Below, one piece after another: positions 26,692 to 36,668 of a stretch of DNA of 64,000 bases (position 1 is the first letter of the stretch; the number at the start of each line of letters is the position of its first letter). This DNA is from KBS-83 sp051025295 (lineage in GTDB: Bacteria; Acidobacteriota; Terriglobia; Terriglobales; Acidobacteriaceae), in the NCBI GenBank assembly GCA_051025295.1, contig JBMGJV010000012.1; one strand, written 5' to 3'. The translations under genes and the position numbers were made by a program. Under the pieces are notes generated by a model, which saw only the letters and a list, made by a program, of their open reading frames with translations, was not told the origin of the DNA and did not search any database.

Positions 26692-29600
26692 CGAAGTTCG
26701 CTCTCCGCTATCCGTTCTTCATCCTCATGATCTCGCTCATGGTGCTCCTGGTCGGCGTGGTTAATGTGATCTCGATGCCGGTCGATCTGTTCCCATCAAT
26801 CGACATCCCCGTCGTGGTGGTCGCCACGTTCTACTCCGGCATGCCCCCACAGCAGATCGAAGCCGACATCACCGACACCTTCGAGCGCTTCTTCACGCTG
26901 GGTGCCAACATCGACCACATTGAGTCGCGGTCCCTCTCCGGTGTCAGTCTGATCAAGATCTACTTCCGCCCCGGCACGGATGCGAACTCGGCCCTCAGCA
27001 ACATCTCGAACCTGGCCATGGCTGATCTGCGGCGACTGCCTGCCGGCACACTGCCCCCGGTCGTGCTCGGCATGACCGCGTCGAGTCAGCCAATCTGCCT
27101 GGTTACGCTGAAGGGTGATGGGCTGAACGAGACACAACTGAAGGACTTGGCACAGTTCAAGGTACGAAATCAGATCGCGAATGTGCCCGGCGCCTCCGTG
27201 CCCCAGCCATTTGGCGGTCGATATCGCCAGATCCAGATCTACGTCGATCCGCTGAAGCTGGAGGCTCACAACATGAGCCTGATGGACGTGGTGAAGAGCG
27301 TCAACGAATCCAACCTGATCCTGCCCGCGGGTGATGTGCGCATCGGCACGAAGGATTACAACCTCTACGCAAATAGTCAGGTTCCCAGCCCGCAGCAGAT
27401 CAACTCGATGCCGCTGCGCTCCTCCGGCAATGCATCGGTGCTGGTCGCCGACGTCGGACATGCGGAAGACTCGGGCGCCATCCAGACGAACATCGTGCGC
27501 ATCGATGGTCAGCGTTCGGTGTATGTTCCCATCCTGAAACAGGCTGGCAAGAGCAACACGATCCAGATCGCCAACGGTATGCGTGCCGCCATCCAGCGGC
27601 TAGTCGATATTCCGCCCGTGCTGCGTACAGCCGTCGTGTTCGACCAATCGGTATTTGTAAAAGGTGCGATCAGCAATCTCCTCAAGGAGGCGCTGATCGG
27701 CCTGGCGCTTACCGGGATTATGATTCTGCTTTTCCTGGGCAGTCCGCGTGCGGCCGCAGCATCTCTGCTGTCGATTCCGATGTCGATTTTGCTTTGCCTG
27801 GTGGTGATGAACGCATTCGGTGGCACCGTGAACACCATGCTGCTGGGTGGCGTCGCGCTGGTGCTCTCAAGACTCATCGACAACTCGGTGGTGGTGCTCG
27901 AGAACATCATCCGCTTCATGGAGGAGGGATTCAGTCCCGAGAACGCCGCAGCCGATGGCGGAACTGAAGTCTCGCTGGCCGTACTTGCGGCCACCGTGGC
28001 GACCTCGATCGTGTTCTTCCCGGTCTTTCTCCTCAACGGAGTGAGCCGCTATCTCTTCACCGATCTGGCGCTCGGAGTGGTGATCTGTATCTTCGCGTCA
28101 TACTTCTTTTCCATGACGCTGGTGCCGCTGTTCTGCGCCAGGTTCATCCACCTGCACGTGCACGAAGCGAAGGTCCACAGCCGGAGCGTCTTCCAGCGTG
28201 TGGTCGATCGCTTCAACATCGGGTTCCAGCGCCTGCTCGATCGGTATGAAGCGTTGGCTTATCGTGCAATGCGGCGGCCCGGCGTCACCGCAGCCATCCT
28301 GCTGGGTAGCACTGCGCTGGTTCTCATTGTGCTCACCCCGATCCTGGGACGCGCCTATTTCCCTCGAACCGATCCGGGGCAGTTCGTCATCAACGTGAAA
28401 ATGCCAAGTGGCACACGGATCGAGCTGAGCGACCAATACGTCGGCCGCGTTGAGGACGAGATACGCAAGGTCGTCCCAGCGCATGACCTCGGCATGATTG
28501 TGTCGAACATCGGCATCACGCCCGACCTGTCCTCGATCTACACGCCGAACGCATCCATGGACACGGCTTTCATTCAGGTCAATCTAAACGAAAATTACAC
28601 AACTGGCAGTTACGCATACATCGATCAGGTCCGCCGTCGCCTGTCATCTCGAATGCCGGAGGTCCAGACCTACTTCCAGGCAGGTGGACTGGTCGACTCT
28701 GTCATCAACCAGGGACTTCCCGCGCCGTTCGATATCCAGATCAGCTCGAACGACCAGACTGCAGCGTATGCGAAGGCGCAGGCCATCGCTCAACAGCTGC
28801 GGCAGCTCTCGAGTGTCGGCGATGTGTACATCCCGCAGGACCTGAAGTACCCCGGGCTGCAATTGAACATCGATCGCGAGCGCGCCAGTCTGATCGGCCT
28901 ATCCCCGAAGGACGTCGTGGACAACGTGATCACCGCGCTCACATCGAACGGCGTCATCGCACCCAGCTACTGGATCGATCCGCAGACCGGCAACAACTAT
29001 ATGCTCACCGTCCAGTACTCAACCCAAAGGATCGGGCACATGAACATGGAGGAGTTCCAGAACATACCTTTGCGTGGCGAAGGCCACACTGGTTACACAC
29101 CACTGCGCTCCGTAGTCTTCACCAGAGAGATCGATACGCCGACCGAGGTCGACCATTACGGACTGCGTCGCGTCATCGATGTCTATGTCCAGCCGCGCTC
29201 GGAGGCGCTCAATGGCGTCAGCACACAAGTGCAGCACATCCTTGACGGCGTTCAAAGGCCCAAGGGCATGCGGATCAGCATCAACGGTGCAGTGCGCAGC
29301 ATGACGGATTCATTTCAGCGCTTCGGCATCGGCCTTGTGCTTGCCATTGCGCTGATCTATCTCGTCCTCATGGCGCAGTTCGCCTCCTTTCTGGATCCGT
29401 TCATCATCCTGATGGCGATTCCACCCGGACTGGCCGGCGTGGTGCTCATCCTTCTTGCGACCGGATCGACGCTGAACATCATGTCGCTGATGGGCGTGAT
29501 CATGATGACCGGCATCGTCGTTTCTAACTCCATCCTCATCGTCGAGTTTGCCGGATCACTACGCGCTCAGGGCAAGTCACTGCTGGACGCTGTCGTGCAG

Positions 29601-29843
29601 TCTTGCAAGATCCGCATGCGGCCGATCCTGATGACCTCACTTGCTACGCTGCTTGGCATGATTCCCATGGCACTCGGCCTGGAGGCGGGCAGCGAGCAGT
29701 ACGCGCCGCTTGCTCGTGCGCTGATTGGCGGCCTCGCCGTCTCTGTCGTCGTCACCATGTTTCTGGTCCCGGCTGTGTATCTGCTGGTGCATGGCCAACG
29801 TTCAGGGCCGATCCAAACGTCAGCGCTGCCGGAGGAGGTCTAG
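26688..29843 (+). CDS. RND-family efflux pump inner-membrane permease
   Basis: The 1051-residue protein has the RND layout: TM1 near residue 10, a large periplasmic loop, TM2-6 (about 335-495), TM7 near 535, a second loop and TM8-12 (about 875-1030). It belongs to the AcrB/MexB-like superfamily. In the TM4 proton-relay region the usual paired Asp motif reads RLIDNSVVVLENI, so the second Asp is replaced by Asn. A subfamily with this change is known to me only as a recollection. The operon with adaptor and outer-membrane channel is complete. Export substrates are unknown. Confidence 0.93.
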   Translation: MTKFALRYPFFILMISLMVLLVGVVNVISMPVDLFPSIDIPVVVVATFYSGMPPQQIEADITDTFERFFTLGANIDHIESRSLSGVSLIKIYFRPGTDANSALSNISNLAMADLRRLPAGTLPPVVLGMTASSQPICLVTLKGDGLNETQLKDLAQFKVRNQIANVPGASVPQPFGGRYRQIQIYVDPLKLEAHNMSLMDVVKSVNESNLILPAGDVRIGTKDYNLYANSQVPSPQQINSMPLRSSGNASVLVADVGHAEDSGAIQTNIVRIDGQRSVYVPILKQAGKSNTIQIANGMRAAIQRLVDIPPVLRTAVVFDQSVFVKGAISNLLKEALIGLALTGIMILLFLGSPRAAAASLLSIPMSILLCLVVMNAFGGTVNTMLLGGVALVLSRLIDNSVVVLENIIRFMEEGFSPENAAADGGTEVSLAVLAATVATSIVFFPVFLLNGVSRYLFTDLALGVVICIFASYFFSMTLVPLFCARFIHLHVHEAKVHSRSVFQRVVDRFNIGFQRLLDRYEALAYRAMRRPGVTAAILLGSTALVLIVLTPILGRAYFPRTDPGQFVINVKMPSGTRIELSDQYVGRVEDEIRKVVPAHDLGMIVSNIGITPDLSSIYTPNASMDTAFIQVNLNENYTTGSYAYIDQVRRRLSSRMPEVQTYFQAGGLVDSVINQGLPAPFDIQISSNDQTAAYAKAQAIAQQLRQLSSVGDVYIPQDLKYPGLQLNIDRERASLIGLSPKDVVDNVITALTSNGVIAPSYWIDPQTGNNYMLTVQYSTQRIGHMNMEEFQNIPLRGEGHTGYTPLRSVVFTREIDTPTEVDHYGLRRVIDVYVQPRSEALNGVSTQVQHILDGVQRPKGMRISINGAVRSMTDSFQRFGIGLVLAIALIYLVLMAQFASFLDPFIILMAIPPGLAGVVLILLATGSTLNIMSLMGVIMMTGIVVSNSILIVEFAGSLRAQGKSLLDAVVQSCKIRMRPILMTSLATLLGMIPMALGLEAGSEQYAPLARALIGGLAVSVVVTMFLVPAVYLLVHGQRSGPIQTSALPEEV

Positions 29844-29844
29844 C

Positions 29845-31206
29845 ATGCGAAGCATCACGCGCGCTTTGGTCAGCGCCGGACTCTCGATCACCTGTGCGAC
29901 GGCCGCACTCTCACAAGCAGCTGATCCGCCAAAGCAACAGGCTGCAGCGCAGGTCGTTCCATCACCCGCGCGTCCGCCCGGCACACGCTTGACCCGCGGC
30001 GATGCGGAGCGAATGGCACTCGCAAATAATCCGCGCGTCAGCATCAGTCACCTGCTCACGCTGGCGCAGCATCAGGTGGTGCGTGAGGTGCGAGCAGGAG
30101 AACTTCCACAACTCACTGGCTCGATCACGGCGCAGGACGCGAATCAGGCCAGCCGCGTCTCTTCTGGCTCTCTGTCCGCATCACGTCTCTTCACTCGCGT
30201 GGGTGGCGGCGTCAGCATGTCGCAACTCATTACCGATTTCGGACGAACCAACAATCTGGTCGCTTCCTCCAAGCTGCGGGAGCGAGCGCAACGTGCCAAT
30301 GAACTCGCCACGCGTGAGGACGTCATACTCGTCACGGACCAGCTCTTTTACGAGGCGTTGCAGGCAGAGGCATTGCTGCAGGTCGCTGCGCGCACGGTCG
30401 CTCTGCGGCAAACCACACAGACTCAGGTGAGTGAGCTGACGAAGAACAGCCTCCGGTCCACCCTTGACCTGACGTTTGCGAACGTCAACCTGGCGCAGGC
30501 ACAGCTGCTGCAGCTCGACGCGCAGAACAATGCGGCGGCCAGCATGGCTTCCCTGGACGAGGTGCTTGGCCTGGATCACCCCGTCCCTTACTCGCTGGTG
30601 GACGAGATGACGCCGAATCTGCCGCCACCACCGGATGAGACCACATTGCTGGACCTCGCGATAAAACAGCGGCCCGACCTGCAGTCGCTCGACCTCACGC
30701 GTCAGGCGGAGGAGCGCTTTAGCCGCGCGCAGGCAGACCAGCATCTGCCCACGTTGACTGCGCTTGGCACCGTAGGAGGATCGCCCGTGCGGCCGGACCA
30801 GTACTACGTGTCGAGTTGGGAGGGTGCAATCGGGGCGAATCTGAGTATTCCGATCTTCTCCGGCTTCCTCTATTCAGCAGAGTCGAAGCAGGCCAGGTAC
30901 CGCGCCCAGGCTGCGGGCCAGCAGACGCGCCAACTGAAAGACAGAATCGTGCGCGACGTGCAGACCGCTTGGCTTGACGCGAACAACGCGTTCCGGAGAA
31001 TTGCTGTCACCGAGCAGCTGCTCAATCAGTCCAACCAGAGTCTCGCCCTCGCCCAGACCCGCTACCGTCTCGGTCTCTCGTCCATCGTCGAGCTGAGCCA
31101 GGCGCAGTTGCAGCAGACGCAGGCTGAAATCGCAAACACGAACGCCCAGTACCAATACCGCTCCACCTTGGCTGCACTCAACTTCGAAACTGGAGTGCAG
31201 CCTTAG
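29845..31206 (+). CDS. TolC-family outer-membrane efflux channel
   Basis: The ATG at 29845, one base after the pump stop, has GGAGGAGG (29831-29838) as its ribosome site and gives 453 residues with a signal peptide of about 25. Two OEP repeats follow, rich in Ala/Gln helices (LTLAQHQVVREVRAGELPQL and RTVALRQTTQTQVSELTKN), with the PDLQSLDL motif between them. The last helices (SLALAQTRYRLGLSSIVELS) are typical. It forms the trimeric exit channel of the tripartite pump. Confidence 0.92.
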   Translation: MRSITRALVSAGLSITCATAALSQAADPPKQQAAAQVVPSPARPPGTRLTRGDAERMALANNPRVSISHLLTLAQHQVVREVRAGELPQLTGSITAQDANQASRVSSGSLSASRLFTRVGGGVSMSQLITDFGRTNNLVASSKLRERAQRANELATREDVILVTDQLFYEALQAEALLQVAARTVALRQTTQTQVSELTKNSLRSTLDLTFANVNLAQAQLLQLDAQNNAAASMASLDEVLGLDHPVPYSLVDEMTPNLPPPPDETTLLDLAIKQRPDLQSLDLTRQAEERFSRAQADQHLPTLTALGTVGGSPVRPDQYYVSSWEGAIGANLSIPIFSGFLYSAESKQARYRAQAAGQQTRQLKDRIVRDVQTAWLDANNAFRRIAVTEQLLNQSNQSLALAQTRYRLGLSSIVELSQAQLQQTQAEIANTNAQYQYRSTLAALNFETGVQP

Positions 31207-31404
31207 AGGCGAGATCGCCGATTCGATGTTTGGATCCGTGATCATCGAATCCCGCCGAGGGCCACATTAGCAGGCGGACAAATGGCGGCGCGCTCGCTCC
31301 AAGCGCAGCCTCTCCTCCCGCACAGACCCGGCACTCGGAAAGAAGTCCCAGTTGGAAACCACCGCGAGGCGAACTACACTCGCGTTTGCTTCGGGGGTGT
31401 ACTG

Positions 31405-32595
31405 ATGGACGAGTCCAAAATCCTGCGCGACACGATGGGAACGTTGGACCAGTTCCAGATTGAGATCCCCTCGTGGGGCTTCGCGAATACTGGAACACGG
31501 TTCGGCAAATTTCTGCAAGCTGGCGCTGCCACGACGCTTGAGGAGAAGTTCGCCGATGCCGCCGAGGTGCACGCACTCACCGGGGCTACGCCGCAACTTG
31601 CGTTGCACGTGCTCTGGGATGTGCCAGGTGGGCTGTCGGACGCAGGTACGATTCGCCGATTGGTTGCGCGATATGGAGTGCGTGCTGGCTCCATTAATCC
31701 CAACCTGTTCCAAAATCAGGAGTACAAACTCGGTTCCATCTGCAATCCGGACCCCGGCATTCGGCGCAGCGCGATTGATCACCTGGTCGAGTCGGTGCGC
31801 ATTGCCAGGGAGCTCGACTCCGCGGATATCTCGCTGTGGATCGCGGATGGGTCGAACTATCCCGGCTCCCAGAGCATTCGCAAGCGAATCTCTTGGCTGG
31901 AGGAGGCGATGGCTGCGACCCATGCGGAACTTGCGAAGACACAACGCATGCTGATCGAGTACAAACCGTTCGAGCCGGCCTTCTATCACACGGACATTGC
32001 AGACTGGGGCATGGCCGTGCAACTGGCACAGTCCGCCGGCCCGCAGGCGCGCGTGCTCGTCGACACGGGACACCACTATGCCTCGCAGAACATCGAGCAG
32101 ATCGTCACGTGGCTCCTCCACCTCCGGCTGCTGGGAGGCTTTCACTTCAACGATCGCCGCTATGCTGATGACGACCTCACACTCGGTTCGATCGACCCAT
32201 ACCAGATCTTCCGCATCTTCCATGAAATCTTCATGGAGCCGGATCGCAGCCAGGTTGGGCAGATCGCGTACATGATCGACCAGAGCCACAATCTGAAGGG
32301 CAAAATGGAAGCGATGGTGCAGACGGTCGTTGCCGCGCAGGAGCTCTATCTCAAGGCAGCTCTGGTGGATCGAGAACGTCTTGCAACCCTGCAGTCTGAG
32401 GGCAGAATCGTCGAAGCCGAAGAGTGCCTTCGCTCCGCATTCTGGACCGACGTTCGTCCGGCTGTCGCCGAATGGCGCTCCAGCCGTGGGCTGCCAGTCG
32501 ACCCCCTGGCAGCGCTCCGCGACAGCGGGTATGTCGCACGCACTGAGCGCGAACGCGGCGCGAGAAATGCCGCACTGTTGACGACGTATGCCTGA
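31405..32595 (+). CDS. rhaI: L-rhamnose isomerase (RhaI type)
   Basis: The ATG at 31405 is preceded by GGGGGTG and gives 396 residues. The TIM-barrel protein matches the RhaI branch of sugar isomerases: QIEIPSWGFANTGTRFGKF at the N-terminus, LIEYKPFEPAFYHTDIADWG with a metal-binding Glu, VLVDTGHHYASQNIEQIV and GGFHFNDRRYADDDLTLGSI. It converts L-rhamnose to L-rhamnulose. The next gene, 98 bases on, encodes the aldolase/dehydrogenase of the same pathway. A rhamnulokinase is not present in the window and must lie elsewhere if the pathway is complete. Confidence 0.92.
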   Translation: MDESKILRDTMGTLDQFQIEIPSWGFANTGTRFGKFLQAGAATTLEEKFADAAEVHALTGATPQLALHVLWDVPGGLSDAGTIRRLVARYGVRAGSINPNLFQNQEYKLGSICNPDPGIRRSAIDHLVESVRIARELDSADISLWIADGSNYPGSQSIRKRISWLEEAMAATHAELAKTQRMLIEYKPFEPAFYHTDIADWGMAVQLAQSAGPQARVLVDTGHHYASQNIEQIVTWLLHLRLLGGFHFNDRRYADDDLTLGSIDPYQIFRIFHEIFMEPDRSQVGQIAYMIDQSHNLKGKMEAMVQTVVAAQELYLKAALVDRERLATLQSEGRIVEAEECLRSAFWTDVRPAVAEWRSSRGLPVDPLAALRDSGYVARTERERGARNAALLTTYA

Positions 32596-32693
32596 TCCCA
32601 GTCCGCAGATTTGTTTGTGCTTGGGACCACCGTTATCATGTGCTTCACCGCGCGGCGACTGAATGCCGCGCTCGGCACCCAGCAGAAAGCAGG

Positions 32694-34922
32694 ATGAGTA
32701 TGTCCGCCAGTCTCGCTCGCCCTCACATAGAGCTCGCGCACCTCGAAGACCGCTGGGACGAAAACGTCGCGCGTTCAATGGACGAACCGGAGCTGTTGCG
32801 TTACCGCTCCAACCTGCTTGGATCCGATCTGCGCATTACAAACTTTGGCGGAGGCAACACCAGTTCGAAAGTACAGATGTCCGACCCGCTGACGCGTGCG
32901 AAGACGACCGTGCTTTGGGTGAAGGGAAGTGGCGGCGATCTCGGCAGCATCAAGCGTGAGGGCTTTGCGACTCTGTACCAGGAGCGACTGCTTGCGCTGG
33001 AGCAGCAGTACGCTGGCGCGGACCGTGAAGACGAAATGGTGGCGTTCTATCCGCTGTGTACCTTTGGGCTGAACCCGGTGGTCGCCTCCATCGATACGCC
33101 TCTCCATGGATATCTGCCCTTCTCGCATGTCGACCACCTGCATCCCGACTGCGCAATCGCCATGGCAGCCGCAGCGAACGGTCACGAGAAGATGCAGGAG
33201 TTCAATCAGCAATATGGCCATAAGCTGGTCTGGGTTCCCTGGCAGCGGCCCGGCTTCGAACTGGGCCTGATGATGAGACGCGCCGTGGAGCAGGAGCCCG
33301 GCTGCGATGGCATCATTCTTGGTGGCCACGGCCTCTTCACTTGGGGTGACACACAGCACGAGTGCTACCGCAACACGGTTGCTGTCATCGACCAGATCAC
33401 AAGCTTCATCGAAGCGCACGTCGCGAAGAAGGGCCCCGCAATTCTTGGCGGCAGCAGGCACGAAGCTCGCGCGGACCGCAGGGAACTGGCCACGACGATC
33501 CTGCCATTCCTTCGTGGTCGCATCGCGCAGCAGAAGCGGATGATCGCGACGTATTCAGACCAGCCGGATGTGCTCGAGTTTGTGAACTCTGCAGACGCAG
33601 AGCGGCTCGCTTATCTCGGAACTAGTTGCCCGGACCATTTCATCCGGACTAAGATCCGTCCGCTCTACGTACCATGGAGACCTGCATCGGGCATCGACTC
33701 GCTGAAAACCGAAATAGATCAGAGCCTGCGCACTTATCGCAAGGAGTACGGCGAATATTACAGCAAGCATCGCGTGCCGGACTCACCAGCCATGCGTGAC
33801 CCGAACCCGACCGTGATCCTCATCCCGGGCATTGGGATGTTCAGCTTCGGCAAGAGCAAGCCCGAGTCGCGCATCACCGGCGAGTTCTACATCAATGCAA
33901 TCCACGTGATGAAGGGTGCGGCTGCGCTCGAAGAGGGTGAGCCGGCATCGCGCGTACCGCAGTGTGGCTCGGATGCGCTGGCAGAAGCGTTCGAGGTGTA
34001 CACCAACTATGTCGCGCTGCCCGCAGCGGAGGCCTTCCGCATTGAATACTGGGCTCTGGAAGACGCGAAGATCCGCCGCCAGCCAGCAGAAAAGGAGCTC
34101 AGCCGTCACATCGCACTCGTAGTCGGCGGCGGCAGCGGCATCGGGCGTGAGGTTGCGCGACTCGCAGCAGAACGTGGCGCACACGTCGTGATCGCGGACC
34201 GCGACATCGCGGGTGCAGAGACCATTGCTGACGAGATCATGGAGACGGCGGGCAAGGAAGCCCTGATCGCCGTCTCCGTAGACATTCGCAGCCGCGATTC
34301 GATCCAAGCCGCGGCGCAGCGCACGGTTGAACAGTTTGGTGGAGTCGATCTGCTGATCAACACTGCCGCGCTCTTCCCCTCATCGCCAACGGGCGTGATC
34401 TCGGACGAGCAGTGGGCGCTCACGTTGGAAGTGAATGTCACCGCGAATTATCTGCTCGTCGAGGAAGTTGGCAAGCTGCTACGCGAGCAGGATCTCGAAG
34501 CGAGCGTCGTGCTGACGAGCTCTGCGAATGCGGTCGTGCCCAAGCGCGGATCGGAAGCGTATGACGTCAGCAAGGCTGCGCTGAGTCACTTGATCCGGGA
34601 ACTCGCAGTCTCACAGGCCCCAAAGATCCGCGTCAACGGCATCAGCCCTGCCACGGTGGTGAAGGGCTCGACCATGTTTCCCCGGGATCGCGTCATCGCG
34701 TCTCTCAAAAAGTACAGCATCGCATTTGAAGAAAGCATGACCGACGATGAGCTGCGCACGCTGCTGGCGCGCTTTTATGCGGAGCGCACACTGACACACC
34801 GGCCCATCGATCCGGCGATCTGTGCAGAGGCGATCCTCTTCCTCGCCGGGCCAAAATCCCCGTGCACAACAGGGCACCTGATTCCGGTGGACGGCGGTCT
34901 GCCCGAGGCTTTCCTGCGCTGA
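32694..34922 (+). CDS. rhaD: Bifunctional rhamnulose-1-phosphate aldolase/short-chain dehydrogenase
   Basis: The 742-residue fusion starts at the ATG at 32694 (an ATG at 32700 is equally good). The N-terminal class II aldolase part has GGGNTSSKV, PFSHVDHLHPDCAI and LGGHGLFTWGD, which supply zinc-binding histidines. From about residue 470 an SDR domain follows: VVGGGSGIGREVA for NAD binding, NTAALFPS and YDVSKAAL for catalysis. The pair splits L-rhamnulose-1-phosphate to dihydroxyacetone phosphate and L-lactaldehyde and then oxidises or reduces the lactaldehyde. It is the partner of the isomerase upstream, in an apparent rha operon. Confidence 0.93.
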   Translation: MSMSASLARPHIELAHLEDRWDENVARSMDEPELLRYRSNLLGSDLRITNFGGGNTSSKVQMSDPLTRAKTTVLWVKGSGGDLGSIKREGFATLYQERLLALEQQYAGADREDEMVAFYPLCTFGLNPVVASIDTPLHGYLPFSHVDHLHPDCAIAMAAAANGHEKMQEFNQQYGHKLVWVPWQRPGFELGLMMRRAVEQEPGCDGIILGGHGLFTWGDTQHECYRNTVAVIDQITSFIEAHVAKKGPAILGGSRHEARADRRELATTILPFLRGRIAQQKRMIATYSDQPDVLEFVNSADAERLAYLGTSCPDHFIRTKIRPLYVPWRPASGIDSLKTEIDQSLRTYRKEYGEYYSKHRVPDSPAMRDPNPTVILIPGIGMFSFGKSKPESRITGEFYINAIHVMKGAAALEEGEPASRVPQCGSDALAEAFEVYTNYVALPAAEAFRIEYWALEDAKIRRQPAEKELSRHIALVVGGGSGIGREVARLAAERGAHVVIADRDIAGAETIADEIMETAGKEALIAVSVDIRSRDSIQAAAQRTVEQFGGVDLLINTAALFPSSPTGVISDEQWALTLEVNVTANYLLVEEVGKLLREQDLEASVVLTSSANAVVPKRGSEAYDVSKAALSHLIRELAVSQAPKIRVNGISPATVVKGSTMFPRDRVIASLKKYSIAFEESMTDDELRTLLARFYAERTLTHRPIDPAICAEAILFLAGPKSPCTTGHLIPVDGGLPEAFLR

Positions 34923-34964
34923 ATGCGAGCCCGCGCCCGAGTGCCTTTTGGTCACGGTCGCTCC

Positions 34965-35588
34965 TCAGCGTGGCTTCTGCCTTGGTGCCTTCGCTTCGCG
35001 CAGCCCGCACATCAGCATCTGCCACACGTCCTCATATTTCTCGTCGAGGCCTCGCTTCAACCATTCGCTGGCGTGCGCCGGATGGTGAAAGCGTGATGTG
35101 GCAAACAGCAGCGCCTCGCCTGTCGCCCGCGGGTCGACTTTGCGGAAGCTGCCTTCCTTCACGCCCGAGCGAATGACGGCCGCGATCAGCTCGACCAACT
35201 CCTGAACATGAGCGATGACCACGGACTCCGCATCAGCTGCCAGAATGCGGTACGCCGCGAAGAGCTCTGGGTCGTCCTTCGCCCGGCGCCGCTTCACCGC
35301 GATCAGCGCATCCATCAGCCTTCTCAGTTGCTGTGGTGCGGGGCCAGGTTGGGCAGCAATAACGCGCAGTGGCGGCATTGTTGCTTCCGCCCAGCGGCCC
35401 ACAACCAACTCCCGCAGTTCTGCCTTGCTGCTCACATGCCGATACACTGCCGCATGGCTCACCCCAAGTGCGCGGGCCACGTCGACTACCGTGGCCTTCC
35501 CTGGACCAAAGCGGCGGACCACATCTTCCGCCGTGGACACGATCTGCTCGCGCGTCAGTGGTAAGTCTGCGTTGACCTTTGCCGCCAT
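34965..35588 (-). CDS. TetR-family transcriptional regulator
   Basis: The ATG at 35588 overlaps the stop of the aldo/keto reductase (TGATG). The 207 residues have an N-terminal helix-turn-helix (about 34-55; VVDVARALGVSHAAVYRHVS) and a C-terminal ligand-binding all-helical domain. TetR proteins usually repress their own operon until a ligand binds. The obvious operator is the palindrome at 36523-36534 in front of the upstream reductase gene. The ligand is unknown. Confidence 0.9.
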   Translation of the reverse strand: MAAKVNADLPLTREQIVSTAEDVVRRFGPGKATVVDVARALGVSHAAVYRHVSSKAELRELVVGRWAEATMPPLRVIAAQPGPAPQQLRRLMDALIAVKRRRAKDDPELFAAYRILAADAESVVIAHVQELVELIAAVIRSGVKEGSFRKVDPRATGEALLFATSRFHHPAHASEWLKRGLDEKYEDVWQMLMCGLREAKAPRQKPR

Positions 35589-36475
35589 CAGTGTTGAACC
35601 GCTGTTGCGCCGATTCCGTCCAGCTCCTCCAGCACGTCCGTGGATAGAGTCAACTGCGCCGCGGCCAGGTTCTCCCGCAGATGCGCGACCGACGATGTCC
35701 CCGGAATCAGCAGGATGTTGGGCGACCGATGCAGCAGCCACGCCAGTGCCACCTGCATCGGCGTTGCCTGCAGCCGTGTCGCAACCTCAGACAGCGTCGA
35801 AGATTGCAGCGGGGTAAAACCGCCCAGTGGGAAGAACGGCACGTACGCGATGCCCTGGCGATGGAGTGAATCGATCAGCGCGTCGTCCTCGCGGTGCGCC
35901 AGGTTGTAGTGATTCTGCACGCACACGACGGGTGTGATCGCCTGCGCCTCAGCAACCTGAGCGGCCGTCACATTGCTCAGCCCGATGTGCTGGATCAATC
36001 CCTGCTGCTTGAGTTCCGCGAGCGCCCTCACCTGCGGCGCAATGCTGCCCTCCTCCGTCCCGTGGCCGGATCCAATCCTGCGAAAGTTCACGATCTGGAG
36101 CGCATCCACGCCCAGGTTGCGCAAATTGTCATGCACACCGGCCTTCAGGTCCTCTGGGGAGATCGCTGGCTGCCACGACTTGTCCGCAGGACGGCGCGCC
36201 CCGAGCTTGGTCACGAGAACCAGGCCTGCAGGGTAAGGGGAAAGCGCCTCCCGGATGAGCTGGTTCGTGACACGCGGGCCGTAGAAGTCGGACGTATCGA
36301 TGTGGTTGACGCCTGCAGCCACAACCTCGCGCAGAACTGCGAGCGCCGCTTCGTGATTCTTCGGCGGACCCCAGACGCCGGGGCCAGCCAGCTGCATCGC
36401 ACCGTAACCCATCCGGTGCACCGTGGTCGAAGTACCGGGAAAAGTGAACTGCCCGCCAAGCCTGGTCTCTGTCAT
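35588..36475 (-). CDS. Aldo/keto reductase
   Basis: The 295-residue barrel carries Asp60 and Tyr65 (NHIDTSDFYG) and Lys90 (LVTKLG) of the catalytic tetrad. The fourth position, normally His, reads Asn130 in QIVNFRR, as in a YdbC-like subgroup I recall. The NADPH-binding end is present (LLIPGTSSVAHLRENL). It reduces aldehydes or ketones with NADPH. It is the first gene of an operon with TetR and is probably induced by the compound that TetR detects. Confidence 0.9.
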   Translation of the reverse strand: MTETRLGGQFTFPGTSTTVHRMGYGAMQLAGPGVWGPPKNHEAALAVLREVVAAGVNHIDTSDFYGPRVTNQLIREALSPYPAGLVLVTKLGARRPADKSWQPAISPEDLKAGVHDNLRNLGVDALQIVNFRRIGSGHGTEEGSIAPQVRALAELKQQGLIQHIGLSNVTAAQVAEAQAITPVVCVQNHYNLAHREDDALIDSLHRQGIAYVPFFPLGGFTPLQSSTLSEVATRLQATPMQVALAWLLHRSPNILLIPGTSSVAHLRENLAAAQLTLSTDVLEELDGIGATAVQH

Positions 36476-36505
36476 GTGTTGCTCCTTTCTACCTCAAGAG
36501 TTTCT

Positions 36506-36535
36506 AGGCTATTCCACAGTGGTGACAGATGTCAA
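36506..36535 (-). promoter_or_regulatory. Promoter with overlapping TetR-type operator
   Basis: On the minus strand TTGACA (36535-36530) is followed 18 bases later by TAGCCT (36511-36506). The -35 is embedded in the inverted repeat TGACA-GA-TGTCA (36523-36534), so a bound TetR dimer would block RNA polymerase. The leader to the reductase ATG at 36475 is about 25 bases. The -35 is perfect; the -10 is weak. Confidence 0.5.
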
Positions 36536-36668
36536 AAAATGAAACCACGCAACGGCAAGCATCCGTGATCCACGACACGGCAGGCACCAGCCCCTTCGGC
36601 AGCTGAAAACGTAGCTGAAGAAAGTACGAACTCGAGAGTCAACTAGGGACTGCTATAGGCGAAGGCTA

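Noticed and set aside
31267..32778. Long minus-strand frame of 503 codons opposite the rhamnose isomerase
   Set aside because: The plus strand has clear RhaI motifs; the antisense frame has no recognisable domain and follows from codon bias in GC-rich DNA.
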